From: Candidatus Delongbacteria bacterium
GTDB taxonomy: Bacteria > JAGOEH01
Length of the DNA: 26,681 bases
Direction of reading: 5' to 3'
Assembly: GCA_017997825.1 (NCBI GenBank)
Contig: JAGOEH010000025.1
Coordinates: 1-26,681 of the forward strand
This document shows positions 1-8,909 of this stretch, one piece after another. How positions within the stretch are numbered: the first letter of the stretch is position 1; each line of letters starts with the position of its first letter. The notes under the pieces were generated by a model. The model ran no database searches and had not been told where the DNA came from. It worked only from the letters and a program-made list of their open reading frames with translations. Position numbers and translations under genes: made by a program.

Positions 1-3000
1 TTACAGGCCCGTCTGGATGGTACCCCGCCCGAAGGGCCGGTCCTGATGGCCGAGCCGCCCCGAAGCGACGGCAGTTTCAACTGGATCGGCTGGACTCCTT
101 CACCCTCTGGGGATGTCAGCCACTACCGGCTGATGTGGGCGGAAGCTAACGATACCACCGTTGCGGCAGGTTTGGTGGATGATACAAGTATTCCGGGTAC
201 CGCTACCCGCTATCGGGTGGATAATCTGCTGGCCGGGCACACCTATTACTATTTCCTGAAAGCGGTCGATTCATCCGGTAATACCAGCCGCTGGACCGGT
301 CCCATCTCATCGCTGCAACAGGCCAAACCGGCCGCCCTGCTGCTGGCCCAATCCCGTCCCCAGGGAGGGATTCTGCTGAGCTGGGATACCCCGGAATTCC
401 GCAACTGGTTTACCATTGCCGGTCTGACCGGGTACCGCTTGTACCGATCATCCAGTCCGGCCGGGATTATTACTCCCTCCAATCTGATCAGGACCAACAT
501 TCCCCTGACCCAGCTCAATGATCTGGATACTCCGGCCAATGGCCTTCTAGATGGTCTAACTTATTACTATCAATTGGTCGGGATTGACGATGCCATGGCG
601 GAATCATCGCCGTTTGTTCCGAACAACCGGGAGCTGATGGCTACCCTAACGGCACAAGCTCTTTGCGACGCTGCCGCCCCCTGCACCCCTCGGATCGATT
701 CATCCTATCTGCTGCAGTTGGAGGCCTGGCGGCGGATTGTGGTTTACTGGCAGGACCAGTGTCCGGCCGAAACCGATTCCTTTAAGGTATTTCTGACTCT
801 GACGCCCGACACTCTTCAGCCGTTTCTGTATGAAAGCGGATTCACCGCTGATGATGCGCTTTTCCATGCCGCTACCGGGCTGTATGTGGATACCCTGATC
901 CGGGCCGAAACCTGCCTGGTCTATTATGCGACCATAAAATCCAAGGATGTGGCGGGCAATGTATCGCCTTACGGGCCGTTTCACACCGTGGTGACCGACA
1001 AGATCGGTCCCAGTCAAGTCAAGAATTTTATCTCGGCCAGCCAGATCGAAGGCAGTATTCGGCTGCGCTGGAATGCGGCCTATGACAAATGCCATCCCGA
1101 CAGTATCACCTATCGCCTCTATCGCACCGACCGTTATCCGGAAGAGGATCCGACCCCCAACTGGTCCGAGCGGCGGAACGAGTGGGGAGAGCTGATCGCG
1201 ACCGTCAGCGATTTGGACTATATCGACCGGGATCGCCGGCTGAGCCTGGGAGGCTATATCTATACCATTCAGCCGGTGGATTCAGCCGGCAATCCGGGTC
1301 TGCATGTAAGCTTTACCACGGCTTACTGCAATAAACCGCCCCAGATTGTGGATGGTACCGAGTGTTTCCGGGAGGAAACCCGGGTGGTTCGGGCGCTCGA
1401 TATCAACAATCGATTAATGGGCACTGAAGTCTCCTACTTTTTTGAGGTGTACCGGGACGCCGAGTTGACCGATAAGTTTTCCGAATCGGGTTGGCAGCTG
1501 AATCGTGACTATGTTATCACCCCGATTACCGGATCAAGCCAACGGTTGTATGCTCGGGTCCGGGCCAAGTTGGAAAGGATTCTGCCGGTCGGGCGCGAAA
1601 CGATCCTGCTGACCGAATTTTCGACTCCGGTCTGGCTGGAACGCCATACCGTCATTCCGAATCCTATCGATACCCCCTTTACCGCGGTTTCCCAGCGTGA
1701 CGGATCCATCCAGTTGAATTGGCAGGCCCCGGCCGTAGAATCCGGCTCGGAATGTGCTATGATCAATGCCTACAAACTCTATGAATACAGTGCCATGGAT
1801 CTGAACAGCCGGGTTCCCCGGGATCCGATCCTGACTACCGACCGGGCGTATCTGATTCCGGTCAACCGGGTCGATTGCGACCGGATGATGTTTTTTAAGG
1901 TGACGGCAGTCGATAATTCCGGCAACGAGGGTTCCCTGGCCGATGCACCCTGGGCCTGGGCCCAGTCCATTCCGGCTCCCGACTGGACTACCCGCACCAA
2001 AAAAAACTTGCCTAACCGCCTCAATCTGATCCGGGATACGGTCTACTTCGATCAGCTTTACTGCGAGGATTCTCTCTTCTGTTTTTACTATCAGATCGGC
2101 TTTGATCGCGAATTCACCAGCCTCTACAGCGATTCGGACGGAGCGGTCGAGATGATGACCTGCAACCATTTTGTGGAGCTGCCTTCCGAGATTGAATTGG
2201 ATTGCGATTCACTCTTTATCCGGGTCCGTTCCTTCTTCCGCTATGGCGAGCAAACCTGGAGCAGTCCTTACTGTAATCCTTATGCCATGCTGATCGATCA
2301 GGTCCCGCCTGAAATTCCGCCTCATCAGACTCATTGTACCTATACCGTCGGCCGGGCCAATCTCCATTGGCTGGCGGCGGTCGATTCCTGCAGTCGGCTC
2401 TCCTATTACCGTATCGAACTGCGCGGGACCGAAGACAGCCTGCTCCGGGGATCCAAAATTCTGATCGAACCCGCTTCATCCATCACCATCATCAACGATA
2501 CCCTGTGCCGCTGGTTTCCGGTGCTGGACAGCCTGCATCAGCGGCAGCAGAATCTTGAATTCAATATTTACGTTTTCGCTATCGACAGCGCCGACAATAC
2601 CCGGGCGGCCGACCAGGTGGTCACCATCGAGAGTTATCCCAAACCCCCGCTGCCTCCGGTTATGGTCTATTATGATTCGGCCCGCTACTATATCGATAAT
2701 GAGGGCAATTACTATACATTCGGCGATACCCTGACAGTCCACTTCGCTTCTCATTCGGATCCGGTCGAAATCGCCCACTTGGAATTCTATCTGGAAACCG
2801 CTCTGGATGAATCTTTCAGTCAGCCCGTATTCGATCACTCCGACGGTTGGGTGATCCCGGAACTGATCCTGACCCATGAGCCGGCTGAGATGTACTATTA
2901 TCGTTTCAGATTCGGCATCTCCAACCCGCTGCGAGCCCCTGACGATTTGTGCCATCCCTTCTATTTCCGGGTCAGAACCCATCATCAGATCTATGATTTC

Positions 3001-5187
3001 ACCAGTGCCTGGTCGAACCTGATCGCGGTCACCCCGGATTATACCCCTCCCGGGTTCGTCAAAAACGGGGGAACCGGGCCGATTCTGGATGCCAAAAAAC
3101 GACCCCGGGCCGCCCAGTATCTGGACTGGTCACAATATCCGGTTTTTTCCGAATGCAGCGGATTCAAACACTATATCCTGGAAGGCAGTCTGAGTGCCGA
3201 TTTCACAGTGATCGACACCCTGATGGTATTCCCGCCGGACTGCACCGCCACCACCATCTCCCATCAGGGCAAGGTGAACGATGTAGCGGAATTCCCCTAT
3301 TGGTACCGGCTTTCCCTGCTGGATCAGGTCGGCAATCAATCCATTCCGGATACCATTCCAACCATTGTCAATAACGGTGAGGCCATGATGAGCGTTTCGG
3401 CCCTGGGCGGAACCGCCGATTCCTGGATGCCGGAAAGCTATACCCATGACCGCCGGGTCCAGATCGAACTCTATTCACCCGAGGCGGTCGGTTCTGTTCG
3501 CTATCAAATTACCGGACAAGCCGATGAGACCGGATTTCCCATTCCTGAAAAAATGATCGATCTGAATCATATCCAGTTGGAAGATAATCAGATCTACAAG
3601 ATGACCGATACCATCGACGTCGCACTGGATGACACCCTGTCGCTTTACAGCTTTGACGGAATGCGTGTTATTACAGCTTATCCGTGGGATCTCAACCAGC
3701 GGCCGATCGATACCCTGAGCGATCAGATCATGCTGGATCGCACCCCGCCTCAGGCCGTGGCCGATCAGCCCGTACTGCGGATTAATCTGGCCTCCTCCGG
3801 CCGAACCAGCCTGAACGACCGTATCACCATGGTCTGGACCGGCATTCCGGATAGCCTGACAGCCCCCGATGAATCAGTCAGTATGATTTCCAATTACAAG
3901 ATATACCGCACGATGAGCGATAGCACCGGGATTCGGGACCGGAATCCCATCAATCTGAGAGAACGCTATCTGATCCAGCCGGACCGTATGTCCACCGTGC
4001 CCTGGTATTCCCAGCCCGGAAGTGTCTATCAATACCCCTTCCTGGGCGAATTCACCTATTGCGACAGCACCGATCTGCTGCCCAATCAGACCTATTATTA
4101 CCTGATTGTGCCGGAAGACAATGCCATGAATCCGCAGACCGGATCCCCGTTGTTGAGTATTTATACCGATTTTGAAGCTCCGGCGTCGCCCTGTATGACT
4201 CCGATGCCGGCCTTTGTCCGTTCGTCAGACTTTGAGATCCGGGTTTCCGGTCTGGTCTCCGATGCCGATCGCATCCGTTTCCAGATTTCGACCAGTCAGG
4301 ATTTCAGCCACATCATCCACGGAACCCGCGAATCGGACTGGCTGAAAATCCCGTCCGGAACGGCAGAGTTCACCTATCCCACTACCGATGAGCGGCGGGA
4401 TCAGTTGGTCAATCTGCTGGAATCGGGATTGACTTACTTTATCCGGGTTCAGTTGCGGGATGCCCATGGCAATGAAGGTACCTATTATACGCAGTGCGGC
4501 GGTGTTCCCGGCACGGCCCGGACGGTCGTCGATAATACTCCGCCCCTGGCGGTGCTGGTGGCTCAGGCCGTCCAACGCGGCTCCCAGGTCGAACTGAGCT
4601 GGAACGATGTGACCGATGGGGGCGAAAACGGCAGCGGGATTGCGGGCTATAATATTTACCGTTCCACCAGCCAGACCATTCTGGAAAGCGATCTCCTGGT
4701 AACCAAGCGGCTGAGTGAACTGCGGGAAAACCCGGCTGATATTTGGAATTTTACCGATACTATTCCCGATCCGACCGTCATCTATTATTATAAGATTGCC
4801 GCTTTTGACGGGGTGGGACTGATCGGATTCGAGCAGTCGGTGGTGATTTCGGCCCAGCCGGCCGGACTGTTGGCCCGCGAGACCACCAAAGTCCTGCCGG
4901 AACGCTTCGCCTTGAAGGAAGCCTATCCCAACCCTTTCAATCCGTGTGCCACCATCAGCTTCGATCTGCCGGCCGGATTTTCAGGAACCGTCGAGCTCTC
5001 GATATTTAATCTGATCGGGCAGAAGGTAAGAACCCTGATCCATCAATCCATGCAGCCCGGATCTTACCGGATTGTATGGGACGGCACCGATTCGGCCAAT
5101 CGTCCGTCACCCTCCGGACTCTACTTCTATCGTATTCAGGCCGGCCAGACTTACCGTGATTCCAAGAAAATGCTCTTGATTAAATAA
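1..5187 (+). CDS. Giant secreted fibronectin type III repeat protein with T9SS-type C-terminal sorting domain (5' end outside window)
   Basis: The frame is open from base 1, so the true start lies upstream; at least 1728 residues are visible. Most of the protein is a chain of roughly 12-14 fibronectin-III-like modules. They are recognised by recurring 'YRLYRS' strands and endings such as TYYYFLKAVDSSGNTS, GYIYTIQPVDSAGNPG and FFKVTAVDNSGNEGS. Cysteines are frequent for a bacterial protein, suggesting disulfides outside the cytoplasm. The last ~95 residues (about 4910-5184) are a FlgD-like Ig sorting domain with YPNPFNPCATISFDLP, VELSIFNLIGQKVRTL and GLYFYRIQAG, the type that directs export and surface anchoring through T9SS. 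The next gene starts 18 bases downstream and shares this architecture. Adhesin, matrix or structural surface roles are possible; no enzymatic domain is visible. The family call is firm, the biological role unknown. Confidence 0.9.
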   Translation, partial: LQARLDGTPPEGPVLMAEPPRSDGSFNWIGWTPSPSGDVSHYRLMWAEANDTTVAAGLVDDTSIPGTATRYRVDNLLAGHTYYYFLKAVDSSGNTSRWTGPISSLQQAKPAALLLAQSRPQGGILLSWDTPEFRNWFTIAGLTGYRLYRSSSPAGIITPSNLIRTNIPLTQLNDLDTPANGLLDGLTYYYQLVGIDDAMAESSPFVPNNRELMATLTAQALCDAAAPCTPRIDSSYLLQLEAWRRIVVYWQDQCPAETDSFKVFLTLTPDTLQPFLYESGFTADDALFHAATGLYVDTLIRAETCLVYYATIKSKDVAGNVSPYGPFHTVVTDKIGPSQVKNFISASQIEGSIRLRWNAAYDKCHPDSITYRLYRTDRYPEEDPTPNWSERRNEWGELIATVSDLDYIDRDRRLSLGGYIYTIQPVDSAGNPGLHVSFTTAYCNKPPQIVDGTECFREETRVVRALDINNRLMGTEVSYFFEVYRDAELTDKFSESGWQLNRDYVITPITGSSQRLYARVRAKLERILPVGRETILLTEFSTPVWLERHTVIPNPIDTPFTAVSQRDGSIQLNWQAPAVESGSECAMINAYKLYEYSAMDLNSRVPRDPILTTDRAYLIPVNRVDCDRMMFFKVTAVDNSGNEGSLADAPWAWAQSIPAPDWTTRTKKNLPNRLNLIRDTVYFDQLYCEDSLFCFYYQIGFDREFTSLYSDSDGAVEMMTCNHFVELPSEIELDCDSLFIRVRSFFRYGEQTWSSPYCNPYAMLIDQVPPEIPPHQTHCTYTVGRANLHWLAAVDSCSRLSYYRIELRGTEDSLLRGSKILIEPASSITIINDTLCRWFPVLDSLHQRQQNLEFNIYVFAIDSADNTRAADQVVTIESYPKPPLPPVMVYYDSARYYIDNEGNYYTFGDTLTVHFASHSDPVEIAHLEFYLETALDESFSQPVFDHSDGWVIPELILTHEPAEMYYYRFRFGISNPLRAPDDLCHPFYFRVRTHHQIYDFTSAWSNLIAVTPDYTPPGFVKNGGTGPILDAKKRPRAAQYLDWSQYPVFSECSGFKHYILEGSLSADFTVIDTLMVFPPDCTATTISHQGKVNDVAEFPYWYRLSLLDQVGNQSIPDTIPTIVNNGEAMMSVSALGGTADSWMPESYTHDRRVQIELYSPEAVGSVRYQITGQADETGFPIPEKMIDLNHIQLEDNQIYKMTDTIDVALDDTLSLYSFDGMRVITAYPWDLNQRPIDTLSDQIMLDRTPPQAVADQPVLRINLASSGRTSLNDRITMVWTGIPDSLTAPDESVSMISNYKIYRTMSDSTGIRDRNPINLRERYLIQPDRMSTVPWYSQPGSVYQYPFLGEFTYCDSTDLLPNQTYYYLIVPEDNAMNPQTGSPLLSIYTDFEAPASPCMTPMPAFVRSSDFEIRVSGLVSDADRIRFQISTSQDFSHIIHGTRESDWLKIPSGTAEFTYPTTDERRDQLVNLLESGLTYFIRVQLRDAHGNEGTYYTQCGGVPGTARTVVDNTPPLAVLVAQAVQRGSQVELSWNDVTDGGENGSGIAGYNIYRSTSQTILESDLLVTKRLSELRENPADIWNFTDTIPDPTVIYYYKIAAFDGVGLIGFEQSVVISAQPAGLLARETTKVLPERFALKEAYPNPFNPCATISFDLPAGFSGTVELSIFNLIGQKVRTLIHQSMQPGSYRIVWDGTDSANRPSPSGLYFYRIQAGQTYRDSKKMLLIK

Positions 5188-5205
5188 AGCGCAGGGAGAT
5201 GGACT

Positions 5206-8200
5206 ATGAACAAACGGATTATTGTCCTTTTGACGTTGCTGATATGGGCATCGGTGAGCAGCGCCTTGAAGGTTTACGTGTTGGAAATCAAACCCGGGCA
5301 ATGCGGGGTAACCCTTGAGTGGGCCCCCTATGAATATGCCGGAGCGGGATTCGAGTATGTCCTGTTCCGCAGCCTCAATCCGGCCGACCTGAACAATACC
5401 GCCTTTTTATCGATCCCCGCCAATGCGGTTTTTTCTTCCGCCTCCGATACCTTTTTTATCGATAATACCATCCAGCATGACAGTACCTATTACTACAAGG
5501 TGGTGGGCTATAAAAACGGCAAACTGACAGTGGAATACAACACCGCCGTCGAGTCCCATACCGGGGATTGCCGGCTGGATGCCGGAATTGCGGGCCTGAC
5601 CGTCAAGGATATCCAGGAAACCCAGGTCACCCTGAGCTGGTCCTATACCGGGCGGATCTCGGATATCGATTATGCCGAGCTGTATTATGCGACGGCGACC
5701 ATCAATGACTCTACCCTGGCCGATCCTATCCGGGCCGCCGGGAATCTACCGGCGGATGTGACCGAGCGGGTGGTTTCCGGACTGGAGATCAATCGGACCT
5801 ACTATTTTCAACTGGTGATCCATGATCCGGTGGGGTATCAGGCACGATCCGAGATCAAATCGGCCAAAACCCAGTTCTATGTCAATCCGGTCGAGATCCT
5901 TAGCGGCCGCAGCCTGAAAAACGGAGTGGTCGAGCTGAACTGGAGCTACCCGGCGTCTCAAACCGAGGATATCCGTCGGTTTCAGGTCTGGCGATCCATC
6001 CAGCCCCGGGTCTTTTCCACCGGCGCTGTTATCGCCACCCTGGATTCCAATGCCCGAAGCTATACCGATAATTCCACCAACGCTTCCATTCCCGATACTT
6101 TATACTATTATACGATTATGCCGATCAGCATTTACGGCGATCTGATCACGCTGGGCAATAAAGAGGTCCGGCTGCGTTCCGACCGCCTGTGTCCTCCCAC
6201 TCCCGGGTTTTTGAAGGATGACTGGGGATACCATAAAGGCATCACCGATACCGTGAGCTGGAACCTGGTCAAACCGGTTTCCGATTCCAACCGCTATTCC
6301 ATTGCCTGGTATCCGGACGGGGGAAGCTATCAAGCCCAGGATACCATTCACGATACCCTCAAAATTTTCGAGACCCGGGCCGGTCGGATCTATTTTGCCC
6401 TGGTATCCCTCGATTCACTGGGCAACAGCTGTGATACCACCAAGAGCGTGATCATCAACGATATTCTGGCTCCCAAAACCACCGTTGCCTGCCATTCCAC
6501 CGACAGCGGCTATACCATCCAGTTTCCTGTTACCTTTACCGTCGAGGACAAACTGGCCTCCAATCTGAGTGAAAACGGGAGCGGGGTTGCCAAATCGATA
6601 CTCAAATATAAAATCGAAAATCCGGGTACCGGGCAGGTAATCGAAGACAGTCTGGACAGTTTTATATCCGGAACCCAGGTCAATGTCTACCAGTTATCGA
6701 ATCAGGCCGATTCCTGCCGATTCCAGTACGGGATCTATGCCGTGGATAAGGTCGGCAATGTGGAAGCCCTGAGCGGATACACCTGTGGACCTTATAAGTT
6801 TATCAACCGCCAGGCTCCCCGTACCTCGGTAATCTGTCTGAAGGATACCGTCTATACCCAGAGCCTGAAAATTACCTTTACCGCCAAGGATTCGCTGGGA
6901 TCGGAGCCCTCCAAGATCGCCGTCGATCACAGTATTCTGAAGTATAAAATACAGAATCTGTTCAATCCGGCTTCCGTCAAGGAAGGTGAACTGGATCCGT
7001 TTGTATCGGGCGGAATCCTGCCGGTCTGGAGTATTTCTGAATTCGATTCATGTCTGGTTTGGTATGGAGTATATTCAATCGACAAGGATGGGGATGTCGA
7101 ATTGCTGAACGGCTTCAGCTGCGGACCATATAAGGTGATCAACAAGCGGCCGCCGGTAACCGAGGTGACCTGTCTGAAGGATACCCTCTACAGCAAAACC
7201 CTGTCCATCACGTTTGCCGCTCAGGACGTGCTGGGATCGCAGCCGGATAAGATTGCGGTCGATCACACGGTTTTAAAGTATAAAATTCAGGATCTGTTTT
7301 CTTCGGCATCTATCATTGAAGACAGTCTGGATCCCTTTGTTTCCGAAGGGACCCTGGATGTCTGGACCCGTTCCGGTTATGATTCGTGCCGGGTCTGGTA
7401 TGGTGCTTACTCGATCGATAAGGACGGGGATATTGAGGAGTTCGGCGGATATTCATGCGGTCCGTACAAAATGATCAATACCCGGCCGGCGGCCCCGGTT
7501 ATCACTCACCCGGATGGGGATGGGATCTGCAAGAATGATCCGGTGATCATCCGCTGGAACCTGCAGGCTAATGTCGATTATTATGAGATTCAGCAGTCCT
7601 CCAATTCCCAGTTCGCGTCCGATACGGTCAGCCAGAGAGTGAGTGTGGTGGAAGCCGGTTTTACGCCTCCGGTGGACAACCGGGTCTATTATTATCGGGT
7701 CAGGTCCAAGAATTTGGCCGGAATCAGCGATTATTCCACGGTTCGATATCTGTTGTATGACAATACGGCACCGTCGATCATCAGCCTTCTGCCGGCCGGA
7801 TCCCCCACTGATACCGTTTTCTTCCGGGCCTCCGAGTTTCCGGTATTTACCGTCAATTTTGATGATTCGGTCGATGTGGGTGCGGTCAGCGTTGAACTGA
7901 TCGATGCCTTCAATACGGCCGATGACTTGCGCTATTCCATGATCAAAAGCCCGGCGGCAGGGATGAAGAATCAGATCAGCCTGGCCCCGGCCGCCGGTAT
8001 TCCCCAGCATAGCCTGCTGCAGCTGGGAATCGGCGATCTGAAGGATTGCGCCGGAAATATCAATGATCATCAGTATACCTATTTATATGAAACCTATCTG
8101 GAGTACGACAAGGGTGGAGTGGTCCGCAAGCACCTGATCGACGAGCCGCTGACCACGATCGATGTCAAGGCCGGCAGTTTCGATCAGGATATGCGCCTGC

Positions 8201-8850
8201 ATATTCATCTCGAGAATCCTCCGGTGGCCGGCAGTTATAAGCTGGTGCCGGACGAAATCGAGCCGATCGCCTTTCTGGAAGGCAAAAACGTCTTTTATTT
8301 CAGCGCCCGCAATAAGGATGGGGCAGCCGTCACTCAGCTGACCCAGCCGGCGGAATTCAAACTGTTTGTGGATGGAAGTGTGGGAACATCCCAGATGGTC
8401 TATATCTACAAGCGCAGCAAAACGCTCAATTTCGAGGGCAACGAGGTATGGGAACGGATCGATACGCTGATGATCGGGGTCGAGGAGGGGAAACCCTATG
8501 TCAAGACCTGGATTACCGATCTGACCGATCGCTATGCCGTGATTATATTGAATCTGCCTAAGGATCGTCTCGATTATGCCCACAATTTTCCCAATCCGTT
8601 CGATCCCCGGACGGTTGTGACGACCTTTCGGTTTTCGCTGGAGCAGGCCGGGAGTGTCACCATCGATATATATGACTTCTTTGGCGGCAAGGTCAACAGT
8701 CTGCAGGCCGGCGGGGTAGCCGGAATCAATGAGGTGACCTGGAACGGACGCAACGGCCAGGGGGATGTTATCGCCGACGGGGGATATATGGCCTTCATCA
8801 AGTCGGCCGGTAAAACCGAGAAAGTCAAGGTCGCCGTACTTAAGAAATAA
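5206..8850 (+). CDS. Secreted Fn3/Ig multidomain protein with three tandem Ig-like repeats and T9SS-type sorting domain
   Basis: 1214 residues; start supported by AGGGAG at 5193-5198. A signal peptide occupies residues ~1-21. Fn3-like modules follow at roughly 25-420 (TYYYKVVGYKNG, TLYYYTIMPIS). Residues 422-760 are three consecutive ~112-residue repeats, each with a cysteine near the start, a DSC, and the ending 'CGPYK-(F/V/M)-IN'; the 'Y-(A/S)-(V/I)-DK-x-G-(N/D)-(V/I)-E' strand recalls OmpL47-like or HYR-like Ig domains. Another Fn3 module (~765-850) and a Big-5/SbsA-like module (~860-950, 'LKDCAGN') follow. The final ~95 residues form a FlgD-like sorting domain with FPNPFDPRTVVTTFRF. It is probably co-transcribed with the giant upstream protein and is likely a second cargo or partner at the cell surface. 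No catalytic motif was seen; adhesive or structural function is inferred. Confidence 0.9.
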   Translation: MNKRIIVLLTLLIWASVSSALKVYVLEIKPGQCGVTLEWAPYEYAGAGFEYVLFRSLNPADLNNTAFLSIPANAVFSSASDTFFIDNTIQHDSTYYYKVVGYKNGKLTVEYNTAVESHTGDCRLDAGIAGLTVKDIQETQVTLSWSYTGRISDIDYAELYYATATINDSTLADPIRAAGNLPADVTERVVSGLEINRTYYFQLVIHDPVGYQARSEIKSAKTQFYVNPVEILSGRSLKNGVVELNWSYPASQTEDIRRFQVWRSIQPRVFSTGAVIATLDSNARSYTDNSTNASIPDTLYYYTIMPISIYGDLITLGNKEVRLRSDRLCPPTPGFLKDDWGYHKGITDTVSWNLVKPVSDSNRYSIAWYPDGGSYQAQDTIHDTLKIFETRAGRIYFALVSLDSLGNSCDTTKSVIINDILAPKTTVACHSTDSGYTIQFPVTFTVEDKLASNLSENGSGVAKSILKYKIENPGTGQVIEDSLDSFISGTQVNVYQLSNQADSCRFQYGIYAVDKVGNVEALSGYTCGPYKFINRQAPRTSVICLKDTVYTQSLKITFTAKDSLGSEPSKIAVDHSILKYKIQNLFNPASVKEGELDPFVSGGILPVWSISEFDSCLVWYGVYSIDKDGDVELLNGFSCGPYKVINKRPPVTEVTCLKDTLYSKTLSITFAAQDVLGSQPDKIAVDHTVLKYKIQDLFSSASIIEDSLDPFVSEGTLDVWTRSGYDSCRVWYGAYSIDKDGDIEEFGGYSCGPYKMINTRPAAPVITHPDGDGICKNDPVIIRWNLQANVDYYEIQQSSNSQFASDTVSQRVSVVEAGFTPPVDNRVYYYRVRSKNLAGISDYSTVRYLLYDNTAPSIISLLPAGSPTDTVFFRASEFPVFTVNFDDSVDVGAVSVELIDAFNTADDLRYSMIKSPAAGMKNQISLAPAAGIPQHSLLQLGIGDLKDCAGNINDHQYTYLYETYLEYDKGGVVRKHLIDEPLTTIDVKAGSFDQDMRLHIHLENPPVAGSYKLVPDEIEPIAFLEGKNVFYFSARNKDGAAVTQLTQPAEFKLFVDGSVGTSQMVYIYKRSKTLNFEGNEVWERIDTLMIGVEEGKPYVKTWITDLTDRYAVIILNLPKDRLDYAHNFPNPFDPRTVVTTFRFSLEQAGSVTIDIYDFFGGKVNSLQAGGVAGINEVTWNGRNGQGDVIADGGYMAFIKSAGKTEKVKVAVLKK
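6469..7485 (+). repeat. Three tandem coding repeats (Ig-like domains of 115, 112 and 112 codons)
   Basis: Units are 6469-6813 (345 bases), 6814-7149 (336) and 7150-7485 (336). Units 2 and 3 have identical length and share CLKDT, DHS/TVLKYKIQ, LDPFVS and YSIDKDGD in register; unit 1 is more diverged. This is consistent with stepwise internal duplication, units 2 and 3 being the younger pair. Confidence 0.85.
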
Positions 8851-8894
8851 GTCAATACTTTAGAATAAGGTTGAATTCACTCAACAAAAATAAA

Positions 8895-8909
8895 AAAGGA
8901 CGCCCTATG
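8895..8909 (+). promoter_or_regulatory. Ribosome binding site fixing the PorV-like gene start
   Basis: AAAGGA-like sequence (AGGA at 8897-8900) lies six bases before ATG 8907. It favours this start over the upstream in-frame TTG at 8871, which would put a charged 12-residue extension before a clean signal peptide. A short inverted repeat (GTTGA 8870-8874, TCAAC 8881-8885) sits just upstream. Confidence 0.7.

Noticed and set aside
1534-2169. Minus-strand open frame of 211 codons inside the first Fn3 gene (and a similar one at 7453-8070)
   Set aside because: Lies wholly within a well-supported plus-strand gene, has no recognisable family or ribosome site, and such frames are expected opposite GC-rich coding DNA.
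4910-5184. FlgD-like Ig domain taken as evidence for flagella
   Set aside because: At the C-terminus of secreted repeat proteins with a YPNPFNP motif this fold is the T9SS-type sorting domain; there are no other flagellar features.
8871-8906. Upstream TTG starts for the PorV-like gene (8871), second ExbD (16051), TonB-like gene (16505) and WD40 gene (24798)
   Set aside because: Each has a downstream ATG with a well-spaced purine-rich site and a cleaner N-terminus; the TTG extensions are charged or overlap the ribosome site.
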